64,000 bases of DNA from Sphingobium sp. AP50 (GTDB taxonomy: Bacteria; Pseudomonadota; Alphaproteobacteria; Sphingomonadales; Sphingomonadaceae). Shown in pieces: positions 57,396 to 64,000 of this stretch. Below the pieces are notes generated by a model that saw nothing but the letters and a program-made list of their open reading frames with translations, searched no databases and was not told the DNA's origin. Position 1 is the stretch's first letter; each line of letters opens with the position of its first letter. The stretch covers positions 46,936-110,935 of the forward strand of contig NZ_FNYZ01000018.1 in assembly GCF_900109095.1 (NCBI RefSeq), in the 5' to 3' direction. A program made the translations under genes and the position numbers.

Positions 57396-60300
57396 ATGCT
57401 CAAATCAACACATAGCCCTTTTGCCTACCATCTCGGGATAATGCTGGCTGCAGCCTTTCTCGCCCTGCCCTCGCCTGCCTGTGCGCTCGAAGCCAGCTAT
57501 CATAGCTATGACGGATTTGAGGAAACGGTCGATGCCTTCAGGCTCGTCTCGATGATCTTTTCCGATCCACGCTATGAGACACTCGTGCTCATCATGGCGA
57601 TTGCTGGCGTTGCGCTGGGCGCTGTGATCGCCAGTATCCGCGGCCAAGGCATGGGCCTTGTGGCATTTGGTTTCCAGATCCTGATGGGCGTCGGCCTCTT
57701 CGTCGGGTTCGTGGCAACGACCGGCACGGTTCATGTCTATGACCGTGTGCGCAATGCCTATCAGGCCGTAGGCGATGTTCCCAATCTCCTCGTGTTGGTT
57801 GCCGGAACAACAAACATGATCGAGCGCTCGATGGCTGAAACGATCGACGACAATACGCTCGATCCTGCCGCCAAGCTGGAGTTTGGTGCAGGCGGCCACG
57901 CCTTCAATCTCTTCTTCAACGCAGCGTCGCCCCGCGGCCCCATGACCGACACCTTCCTTGACGCTACGCTCAAGGACTATGTCCGCCAATGCTATCCGGT
58001 CGCACGGGTGTCCCCCGCTTATGGCGTTGATGACGACATGCTGTTTCGGACCACAACGGATCTCCCGGCAGCGTTCGCGGCAATGGCAGGGCCAGCCACC
58101 TTCTCGACGGTCTATACGGCGGCGAACAAGGGCGGCGAGACCATGAGTTGCGCGGACGCATGGTCTCATATCGCAAGCCGTCTGTCCGAGCCGACGCTTT
58201 TCGATGACTATGTGAAGCAAAGTTGCGTCCGCACCGGATTCAACGTCGACGATGCGAGCCAACTCGCCCGCTGCAAAAGCCAGATTGGCGAGATGGGAGA
58301 TATGATGATGGGCACGCCCCTCTCGCTTGCAGCCTTCATGACCGACGTGATGCTCGGTTCCACCGTCGGCGACGTTCTGTTTGAAGATTCCCCTGCAACC
58401 GCAGCCAGGGTCATGGCGAACCGGGCTGTGATCTCCAACGGTCTTTCGACCATGTCGGCGGCCAATGAATGGATGCCAACGATCCGCGCAACCATATTCG
58501 GGATCATGCTGTTCATGGTGCCGGTTGCGTTGCTGTTCGTGCTGACACCGATCAACCTTCGCGTCCTGAGCTACGCGCTGGGTCTCTTCGTGTTTGTAGC
58601 GCTCTGGGGCGTCATTGATGCCGGCATCTATCAACTGACCCTGGGCCGCGCGATGGACGTGTTGGCAGATATGCGCGCCAATCATGTGGCGGCCAACGCC
58701 TGGATGCTCGCTCCCTCCTCCGCCATGAAGGCTCTGGCGATCTTTGGTACCTTCAGAACCGCCGCGGCTGGCCTTGCCGGCGCATTTGTGTTCACCATAT
58801 TCCGTTTCTCGGGCAATATGTTCAGTTCGCTGACCGGCGCTTCACAAAGCGTTCATACGCAGGCCGCCGGCGCGGCGGCGCCGATGATGACGAGCGAAGG
58901 CTATACCTCCGCGCTTGAAGCCCAAGGCGCGGCCATGGGCACGAACCACCGGAAGGGTGCTGCCACCAGTTTCGGCGATTTTGGCGAACGAACCTCCTTT
59001 GCGGCCTCCAGATCTTTTGGTGAGGCAAGCACGATCATCGGCGAAGGCAGTCCAACCACGCCGGGCCAGAGCGCACTCAGCCTGGGCGGTCTTGACGCCC
59101 AGCGCCATTTGGGAGGTCTGGCGCCGGCGCTTGCCAAAGGCGACCTCACAAGCCCTGACGTGGCGAAGGCCGTGCGCGCCAACGCCACCACATCAGCGAT
59201 CCATCAATTTGCCGAGAAAGATGCGCTACGCGAATTGGGAAACCGCTATTTCGGGAAGGGCCAAGCGGGCGAACGCGCGTTTGCTGCCTTTGCCCAGACC
59301 ATGGTTCAGTGGAAAGCTTTCGGCGACGAGCGCGCCTATGGGATGATGCATCAGGCAGCCTCGCGCCATTATCAGCGCAGCGGATACAGCCAGGCTGACG
59401 CGCAGCTCAAGGCCTCGAGCGTCATTGCTGAAGCATCGAGCGATCCGACATTCGGCAAAATTATCGCAAACGCGTACGATCAGGAGGCCATGTTGCGCAA
59501 TGACCTGACCGGCGCGCAGGTGCAGGTGGGCGCTATGGAGGGCCGGCGCGATTTCGCAGGCGCTGATGTCTCAAGCACTGAACGCACAAATGTAGCCACC
59601 GAGCAGGCCCATCGCACTGGCACCAACCAGGGTCAGCGCGACGCATCCGCAATGCTGGGGCTCCCCGTTCAGGAAACCAGCCGCCGCATTGGCTTCATCA
59701 ACGCGCTCTCGGGCGAAGCCCGCTCGTCCGCCGTCACGCAGCTCGCTCGCGCCACCGGCCGCAACGAAGCCCAGGTCGAGAGGGCCCTCGCCACCTACTC
59801 CACGGCCAGTCAGCTCGGAACCGCCGATGGCGCGACTGCCGAGGCGGCGCGCGAAGCCACCAGCGTCTATGGCCGCACCAGGGAAGCGGCCGGCTACGAC
59901 TTTGCCGAACGGTCCGGCAAGCTCGATGCCCAGCGCGAGGTTGGCCCCGACGGCACACGCAGCGCTGCCCGGATCGGCGAGCAGAGGCGGCAGTCGGAGA
60001 ATTTCGGCTTCGCCCAGGGCGCGGCGGCCGCCGGGGCCTCGGTGCGCCAGGCAGCCCATCTCGACAACTTTATCAGAACCCTTAGCCAGACTGCCGGTAA
60101 TCAGGTCGATATGGCCGAGGGTGGCGCGGAAGCTATTGCTGACCGGGCGAGGAACGATCGATTGACCCATATTGTCGATGCGGAACGCCTCACGCGTATG
60201 CAAGGAATCCTCAAGGCCAGTGGCATCGCAATGACCAAGCGGCAAATCGCGATGGACCAGAATGGCGATCTCAGCCTCAACCTCTCCCCCGATGCGGCAG

Positions 60301-61145
60301 CACAGATGTGGAAAGCCGGCCTCCTGAACGAGAGCCAACTGGGCGCCGTTGCCAATGGCGGTCACGCGCGTTTCAGCTTTGCCGACAACGACCTTCTTGT
60401 CTCATCAAGCGCTGGGTTCGAGAAGAGCTCCCGCAATGACACCAGCACACGCTTTGAAGCCGGGAAGCAGGCGGGACCTGACACGATCGAACATTTCCTG
60501 GGCGGCGGCGCGGAAGGTCGCGCGATGATGGAAAACTGGCTCAAGGGCGGGTTCGAGATGGACAGGCACGGCAACTGGCGCCTCAAGCCTCAGGTCGCTG
60601 ATACCCTGCAGCGTGACGTCCAGGCGGTAATGACGCAGACCGGGTGGACACGGTCGCTCAGTCGCAGTGCTTCACATGAGATTTCGAACAGCCTAACGGT
60701 AGGCGCTGAAACAGGAGGTCGTTCGGTGTCCTTCGGGGATAAACCAAGTCCGAAAAGAGGCGGGACTGGACGGTCGGCATCAGGCCAAGCCGAATTTAGA
60801 CTCGCCGGCAGCACCACCGACACGGGCACCGGCGCATCAAATGCCTCTTCAGCCATTGATATCGTTAATTACGATGTCCGGTCGTCTATCGCCAACGCCG
60901 AGCGGTCGGCAGTTCGGTCGAGCCGGCCTGAACAAGCCTTTGTCAACGAACTGCAGGCCCAAATTCTTGGAAGCGAAGGACTGAGAAATCGTTATCTGGG
61001 GGAAGCGGACGCAGGGCGAGGGATATGGGATGCGACCGCTCCAGTTACATCCTCGGAGCAATCACAGATTCTGTCGAAAGGTAGATTTTCTGGTGATGTT
61101 GCAGGCAGTCCAATCGACGGAGACCCGACCTTCAAGAAGCGTTAG
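57396..61145 (+). CDS. traG: TraG, mating-pair stabilisation/entry-exclusion-target protein
   Basis: A 1249-residue inner-membrane protein. After a signal-like start come several membrane spans: about 65-120, 360-395 (GIMLFMVPVALLFVLTPINL) and 405-460. A long hydrophilic Ala/Gly/Ser/Gln-rich periplasmic or cytoplasmic region follows to the end. F TraG has the same layout and its C-terminal region is the target of entry exclusion. ATG 57396 is preferred to a TTG at 57378 overlapping traH. It is the last tra gene here; TraD and TraI are not in the window. Confidence 0.9.
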   Translation: MLKSTHSPFAYHLGIMLAAAFLALPSPACALEASYHSYDGFEETVDAFRLVSMIFSDPRYETLVLIMAIAGVALGAVIASIRGQGMGLVAFGFQILMGVGLFVGFVATTGTVHVYDRVRNAYQAVGDVPNLLVLVAGTTNMIERSMAETIDDNTLDPAAKLEFGAGGHAFNLFFNAASPRGPMTDTFLDATLKDYVRQCYPVARVSPAYGVDDDMLFRTTTDLPAAFAAMAGPATFSTVYTAANKGGETMSCADAWSHIASRLSEPTLFDDYVKQSCVRTGFNVDDASQLARCKSQIGEMGDMMMGTPLSLAAFMTDVMLGSTVGDVLFEDSPATAARVMANRAVISNGLSTMSAANEWMPTIRATIFGIMLFMVPVALLFVLTPINLRVLSYALGLFVFVALWGVIDAGIYQLTLGRAMDVLADMRANHVAANAWMLAPSSAMKALAIFGTFRTAAAGLAGAFVFTIFRFSGNMFSSLTGASQSVHTQAAGAAAPMMTSEGYTSALEAQGAAMGTNHRKGAATSFGDFGERTSFAASRSFGEASTIIGEGSPTTPGQSALSLGGLDAQRHLGGLAPALAKGDLTSPDVAKAVRANATTSAIHQFAEKDALRELGNRYFGKGQAGERAFAAFAQTMVQWKAFGDERAYGMMHQAASRHYQRSGYSQADAQLKASSVIAEASSDPTFGKIIANAYDQEAMLRNDLTGAQVQVGAMEGRRDFAGADVSSTERTNVATEQAHRTGTNQGQRDASAMLGLPVQETSRRIGFINALSGEARSSAVTQLARATGRNEAQVERALATYSTASQLGTADGATAEAAREATSVYGRTREAAGYDFAERSGKLDAQREVGPDGTRSAARIGEQRRQSENFGFAQGAAAAGASVRQAAHLDNFIRTLSQTAGNQVDMAEGGAEAIADRARNDRLTHIVDAERLTRMQGILKASGIAMTKRQIAMDQNGDLSLNLSPDAAAQMWKAGLLNESQLGAVANGGHARFSFADNDLLVSSSAGFEKSSRNDTSTRFEAGKQAGPDTIEHFLGGGAEGRAMMENWLKGGFEMDRHGNWRLKPQVADTLQRDVQAVMTQTGWTRSLSRSASHEISNSLTVGAETGGRSVSFGDKPSPKRGGTGRSASGQAEFRLAGSTTDTGTGASNASSAIDIVNYDVRSSIANAERSAVRSSRPEQAFVNELQAQILGSEGLRNRYLGEADAGRGIWDATAPVTSSEQSQILSKGRFSGDVAGSPIDGDPTFKKR

Positions 61146-61582
61146 CGCTTGCCGAACATACGTTCCATGCGCAGTTGCCGCTGATGAAAACTCATCGGAT
61201 TTGCAGGGTGCCAATGCCAAGAGCAGTCAGCTGGATCAGTGGGATCATTCCCATGCCGGAGGCCCTGCCGCTCACTGTAGCTCTCCCAAACCTCCTCGTC
61301 GCTGGGTGCGATCGATGGACCATATTTGTATTTCCACGCCGCCCTGAAATATCCAAAGCCAAGCCCAAGGATGACAAGGTACGGATTGAGAACCGAAACC
61401 ATGACAAACCACATAACTCTTTCATGGGCCAGCAGCATATCGCGAGGCAATGTCCAACCTAAGAGAAGCGATAAAATGATGAGAGCCCACCAGAGTTTCG
61501 CATACCAAGGCCGCCAGAACCAATCTTGGGCTCTTGGGCTCTCGAACGGCTGAAAGTCAGAAGCGGTACCTGTCTCGTTCAT
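61142..61582 (-). CDS. Small inner-membrane protein convergent to traG
   Basis: A 146-residue protein with two hydrophobic spans (LWWALIILSLLLGWTLPRDM; MWFVMVSVLNPYLVILGLGF) flanked by charged ends. ATG 61582 is preceded by GAGG nine bases away; the frame extends to 61711 with less protein-like sequence. The stop overlaps the traG stop by 4 bp on the other strand. Its position suggests entry exclusion (TraS-like) as a possibility, but there is no sequence support. Confidence 0.65.
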   Translation of the reverse strand: MNETGTASDFQPFESPRAQDWFWRPWYAKLWWALIILSLLLGWTLPRDMLLAHERVMWFVMVSVLNPYLVILGLGFGYFRAAWKYKYGPSIAPSDEEVWESYSERQGLRHGNDPTDPADCSWHWHPANPMSFHQRQLRMERMFGKR

Positions 61583-61667
61583 TTTTCCATACCTCGCGCG
61601 GAATATAGCCCACTTCGGCTGCCCCACACAAAGAGATGTCGCCAAATTGGCGTATGCTCCTTGCAAA

Positions 61668-61695
61668 TGATAGCATAAAAGGTAAATTGATAGCA
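61668..61695. promoter_or_regulatory. Direct repeats before FitA-like antitoxin
   Basis: TGATAGCA occurs at 61668-61675 and 61688-61695, each preceded by AAAT or AAAT-like bases, with 20 bp between starts (two helical turns), 30-55 bp before the antitoxin ATG. This is the expected pattern for a ribbon-helix-helix operator overlapping the promoter. Confidence 0.5.
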
Positions 61696-61723
61696 ATGCG
61701 CTCATACGCATCCGGAGGATTAC

Positions 61724-61972
61724 ATGGCATCAGTAACCGTCAGAAATTTGCCCGACGAGGTGCATCGGGCCATTCGCGCGCGCGCAGCATCCAATGGACG
61801 TAGCGCAGAAGCGGAAATTCGAGACATTCTGGAGAAGGCGGTGAAGCCGTCTGACCGCCTCCGTATGGGTGATGCTCTCGCTCAGATCGGTCGAGAGGCG
61901 GGCTTTACGGACGATGACGCTGACTGGCTTGGTAAAAAGCGTGAGCCTGCCGCCCCTTTAAGCTTCGATTGA
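61724..61972 (+). CDS. fitA: FitA-like ribbon-helix-helix antitoxin
   Basis: An 82-residue Arc/MetJ-type antitoxin: SVTVRNLPDEVHRAIRARAA, NGRSAEAEIRDILEKAV, followed by a toxin-binding tail. GGAGG is six bases before the ATG. The stop overlaps the toxin ATG by 4 bp. It probably represses its own promoter through the TGATAGCA repeats. Confidence 0.9.
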   Translation: MASVTVRNLPDEVHRAIRARAASNGRSAEAEIRDILEKAVKPSDRLRMGDALAQIGREAGFTDDDADWLGKKREPAAPLSFD

Positions 61973-62391
61973 TGATCGTTCTGGATACAAATGTAGTTTC
62001 GGAGGCCATGAGGCCGTCGGCAGATACCTCGGTTACTGACTGGCTCAATCGGCAGCCGGCAGAGACACTTTTCCTGACAAGCGTGACCCTCGCTGAACTG
62101 CTGTTCGGGATTACGGCGCTGCCTGAAGGCAAGCGCAAAGACAAGCTGGCCTCCACATTAGACGGCCTTCTCAAATTATTCGGCGATCGCATCTTACCAT
62201 TTGAGACCAAGGCAGCGCAAAGTTATGCCACCCTGGCCACCCGTGCGCGTGCTGTTGGTAAAGGCTTTCCAACGCCAGACGGCTACATTGCCGCCATCGC
62301 AGCAGCGACTGGCTTCTCTGTCGCGACCCGCGATACCGGTCCATTTGATGCGGTTGGGATTGCTGTCATCAACCCTTGGACTTCGCACTGA
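61969..62391 (+). CDS. fitB: FitB-like PIN-domain toxin
   Basis: A 140-residue PIN ribonuclease: IVLDTNVVSEAMRP (Asp), TLAELLFGITALPEGKR (Glu), FPTPDGYIAAIAAATGFSVATRDTGPF (the two C-terminal acids). All four catalytic acids appear present. It forms an antitoxin-first module with fitA; the MNT-HEPN gene follows 12 bp later. Confidence 0.9.
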   Translation: MMIVLDTNVVSEAMRPSADTSVTDWLNRQPAETLFLTSVTLAELLFGITALPEGKRKDKLASTLDGLLKLFGDRILPFETKAAQSYATLATRARAVGKGFPTPDGYIAAIAAATGFSVATRDTGPFDAVGIAVINPWTSH

Positions 62392-62403
62392 CGGCCTGAA
62401 ATC

Positions 62404-63324
62404 ATGCGAACAGACATCTCCCACCTCCCTCCCCCCAAGCAGCGCGAACTTGAACGCGTGGTGCAGATCATCTTCGAAGAATTCGGGGACGCCAACAACC
62501 TTGCGACCGGCAAGCGCAAGGTGGGGCGCATCCACAAGATCATTCTCTATGGCAGCTATGCGCGTGGTGGATGGGTGGACGAGCCGCATACCGCTAAAGG
62601 CTACAAATCCGATTACGACCTGCTCATCATCGTCAACCAGAAGGACCTTACAGACCGGGTGCAATTTTGGGAAAAGACAGACGAACGGCTGATACGTGAA
62701 CTAGCTATCACTCAGACGCTTAAGACCCCGGTGAACTTTATCGTCCACACTTTGCAGGAGGTGAATGATGGGCTGGCCCATGGCCGGTATTTCTTCATGG
62801 ACGTCGCGAACGAGGGCATTGCGCTCTACCAAGCCGATGAAAGCGCGCTCCACCAGCCGAAACCAAAAACACCAGCGCAAGCGCTGACGATGGCAAAAGA
62901 GTATTTTGAAGAATGGATCCCTGCCGCCACAGACTTCGCAGAGAGTGCAAAATTCCTGATATCAAAAGGGCGGACCAAACGCGCAGCATTTATGCTCCAC
63001 CAAGCTACAGAAAGTCTCTATCATTGCGTCCTTCTCGTTTCGACATTCTACACTCCACACGTTCATAATCTGGGGTTCTTGCGGACGCAGGCCGAGCGTC
63101 TGGACTTCCGCCTATTCAATGTTTGGCCGCGCAACACGCGGGCCGAACGGACAATGTTCGAGAAGCTCAAGGACGCCTACGTGAAGGCGCGCTATTCCAA
63201 ACATTACACAATCAGCGAGGAGAATCTGACATGGCTCGCCACTCAAGTCGAGGAATTGGGTCGCGTCGTCCATATTGTGTGCAGCGAGAAGATCGCCGCG
63301 CTCGACGCTGCTAGAACTGGATGA
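62404..63324 (+). CDS. Fused MNT-HEPN protein (nucleotidyltransferase + HEPN)
   Basis: A 306-residue protein. The N-terminal minimal nucleotidyltransferase has IILYGSYARGGW and SDYDLLIIV (GSx10-12DxD motif). The C-terminal HEPN domain (about 170-295) has RAAFMLHQATESLYHCVLLV, matching the helical core. MNT and HEPN are usually two genes of a toxin-antitoxin pair in which MNT AMPylates the HEPN RNase; here they are fused. The HEPN R-x4-6-H RNase motif appears as RAAFMLH. It lies 12 bp after fitB and may share its transcript. Confidence 0.85.
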   Translation: MRTDISHLPPPKQRELERVVQIIFEEFGDANNLATGKRKVGRIHKIILYGSYARGGWVDEPHTAKGYKSDYDLLIIVNQKDLTDRVQFWEKTDERLIRELAITQTLKTPVNFIVHTLQEVNDGLAHGRYFFMDVANEGIALYQADESALHQPKPKTPAQALTMAKEYFEEWIPAATDFAESAKFLISKGRTKRAAFMLHQATESLYHCVLLVSTFYTPHVHNLGFLRTQAERLDFRLFNVWPRNTRAERTMFEKLKDAYVKARYSKHYTISEENLTWLATQVEELGRVVHIVCSEKIAALDAARTG

Positions 63325-63452
63325 CAATTTCGAATGGCTGACGATGGAACTTGTACGAACCCGCTGCGCGGGAGTGGCTCCTGACCCTAGGTCTTTCATC
63401 GCTCTGGTGCAGCGCCATGATTGAGCCCTGCTCAGGGTAGGCAGACCATTTT

Positions 63453-63474
63453 GACTCCTTTCAACCAAGGAGTC
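63453..63474. repeat. Hairpin over ribosome site of recombinase fragment
   Basis: GACTCCTT (63453-63460) pairs with AAGGAGTC (63467-63474); the second arm is the Shine-Dalgarno of the recombinase fragment starting at 63480. Such sequestration is common in front of mobile-element integrases. Confidence 0.45.
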
Positions 63475-63479
63475 GAACG

Positions 63480-63608
63480 ATGATCGACGAGATGAACATG
63501 CGCCGGTTCGCGCGTAAGACCCAGATCGACTATATTCGCCACGTAGAGCGCTTTGCCTATTATCTCGGACTGAACCGCACCGAGATTGCCGGAGGCCTTA
63601 ACTCCTGA
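63480..63608 (+). pseudogene. Truncated tyrosine recombinase (N-terminal fragment)
   Basis: A 42-codon remnant. Residues IDEMNMRRFARKTQIDYIRH and VERFAYYLGL match the N-terminal SAM-like core-binding domain of tyrosine recombinases accompanying IS91-type elements; the rest is replaced by IS3-type DNA. AAGGAG precedes the ATG. It is non-functional. Confidence 0.7.
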
Positions 63609-63623
63609 GAGTGAGGGTCTACG

Positions 63624-63953
63624 ATGAGCAAGACGACGAACAAGTTCGCCCCTGAGGTTCGGCAGCGAGCGATCCGGATGGTACTGGATCATGAGGGCGA
63701 TTACCCCTCACGCTGGGCTGCGATCACATCGGTTGCCGAGAAGATCGGGTGTTCCGGGCACACGCTGCTGGAATGGGTGAAGAAAGCGGAGGTGGACAGC
63801 GGCAAGCGCGGAGGCGTGCCGACGGAGACCGCCGAGAAACTCAAAGCATTGGAGCGTGAAGTCCGCGAACTGCGGCAAGCCAATGAGATCCTGCGCAAGG
63901 CGTCGGCATATTTTGATGATGTGGACGGCCTCACCCCCGCGAGTCATTCTTAA
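63624..63953 (+). mobile_element. IS3-family orfA, truncated at its 3' end
   Basis: A frame of 109 residues. APEVRQRAIRMVLDHEGDYP and ITSVAEKIGCSGHTLLEWVK form the HTH, followed by a leucine zipper-like LKALEREVRELRQANEILRK and ASAYF, as in IS3-family OrfA. After ASAYF the sequence loses similarity (DDVDGLTPASHS), and neither the A-rich frameshift site nor OrfB follows. The element is therefore broken there by another insertion or rearrangement. A new ATG at 63991 with GGAGG upstream starts a further gene that leaves the window. Confidence 0.8.
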
Positions 63954-63990
63954 GCTTCCAGGAGAAAACTGCCCACGGAGGAGAACCGTC

Positions 63991-64000
63991 ATGAAGAGCT
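63991..64000 (+). CDS. Start of a further gene, cut by window end
   Basis: ATGAAGAGC preceded by GGAGGAGAACCGTC. Only three codons are visible, so nothing can be said about the product; the position next to a broken IS3 orfA suggests another transposase. Confidence 0.4.

Noticed and set aside
57405..58685. 426-codon minus-strand frame opposite traG
   Set aside because: His/Arg/Cys-rich composition typical of an antisense frame; the plus-strand TraG membrane protein is clear.
1..64000. tRNA, rRNA or CRISPR arrays
   Set aside because: No cloverleaf-like CCA-ended segment, rRNA motif or regularly spaced repeat array was found by eye; a covariance-model search would settle tRNAs.

Overview
The window looks like accessory DNA of a sphingomonad (alphaproteobacterial order Sphingomonadales; Sphingobium, Novosphingobium or a relative). 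This rests on the GC-rich coding style, two MucR/Ros-type regulators, an astexin-type lasso-peptide cluster with its isopeptidase, a luxR/luxI/phyH locus, and an F-type conjugation operon of sphingomonad-plasmid type. ParB-like, Toprim and DUF932 genes, several toxin-antitoxin modules and an IS junction point to a large plasmid or integrative conjugative element. No rRNA, tRNA, CRISPR array, replication initiator, relaxase or coupling protein was found, so the element continues beyond both ends.

Left third (1-16 kb), defence and stress genes. A three-gene operon cut by the left edge ends in a Rad50/SMC-like ATPase with a zinc-hook motif; its layout resembles Lamassu or ABC-three-component defence systems. 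A zinc-ligand-poor MucR regulator follows. Next come a caspase-fold protease, a secreted partner, a second run of exported or anchored proteins and an exported CHAT-type protease. A RES/Xre toxin-antitoxin pair follows, its RES toxin carrying an in-frame amber codon.

14-26 kb, plasmid maintenance and quorum sensing. DUF932, an unknown protein, a frameshifted remnant, a large ParB-like protein and a CHC2/Toprim primase-like protein lie on the minus strand. A second MucR with a long Ser/Ala/Lys-rich tail follows, then sigma-region-4-like and MarR-like regulators, luxR, luxI and a phytanoyl-CoA-dioxygenase-like gene translationally coupled to luxI. One identical 17-bp inverted-repeat element precedes both luxR and luxI.

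26-38.6 kb. A 540-residue protein combines an N-terminal Rossmann/TIR-like region, an almost complete RNA polymerase alpha C-terminal domain and a hydrophobic C-terminal segment. It is followed by a full lasso-peptide system. On the plus strand are a FecI-like sigma factor, FecR, a TonB-dependent receptor and a lasso isopeptidase, each junction except fecR/receptor overlapping by 4 bp. Converging on the minus strand are the 47-residue precursor, the B protein (RRE plus leader peptidase) and the C macrolactam synthetase. GntR and XRE regulators stand upstream of the precursor. The likely cycle is: make and thread the peptide, export it, take it back through the receptor, and open it with the isopeptidase.

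38.9-61.1 kb, F-type type IV secretion operon: a small secreted protein, DsbC, TraA pilin, TraL, E, K, B, V, C, two small membrane proteins, TraW, TraU, a TraN split over two genes, TrbC, an S26-type peptidase, TraF, a TrbB-like thioredoxin, TraH and TraG. A PIN/AbrB toxin-antitoxin pair is inserted in opposite orientation between traF and trbB.

61-64 kb: a convergent membrane protein, a FitAB-type toxin-antitoxin pair, an MNT-HEPN protein, a truncated tyrosine-recombinase fragment and a truncated IS3-family orfA abutting the start of another element.
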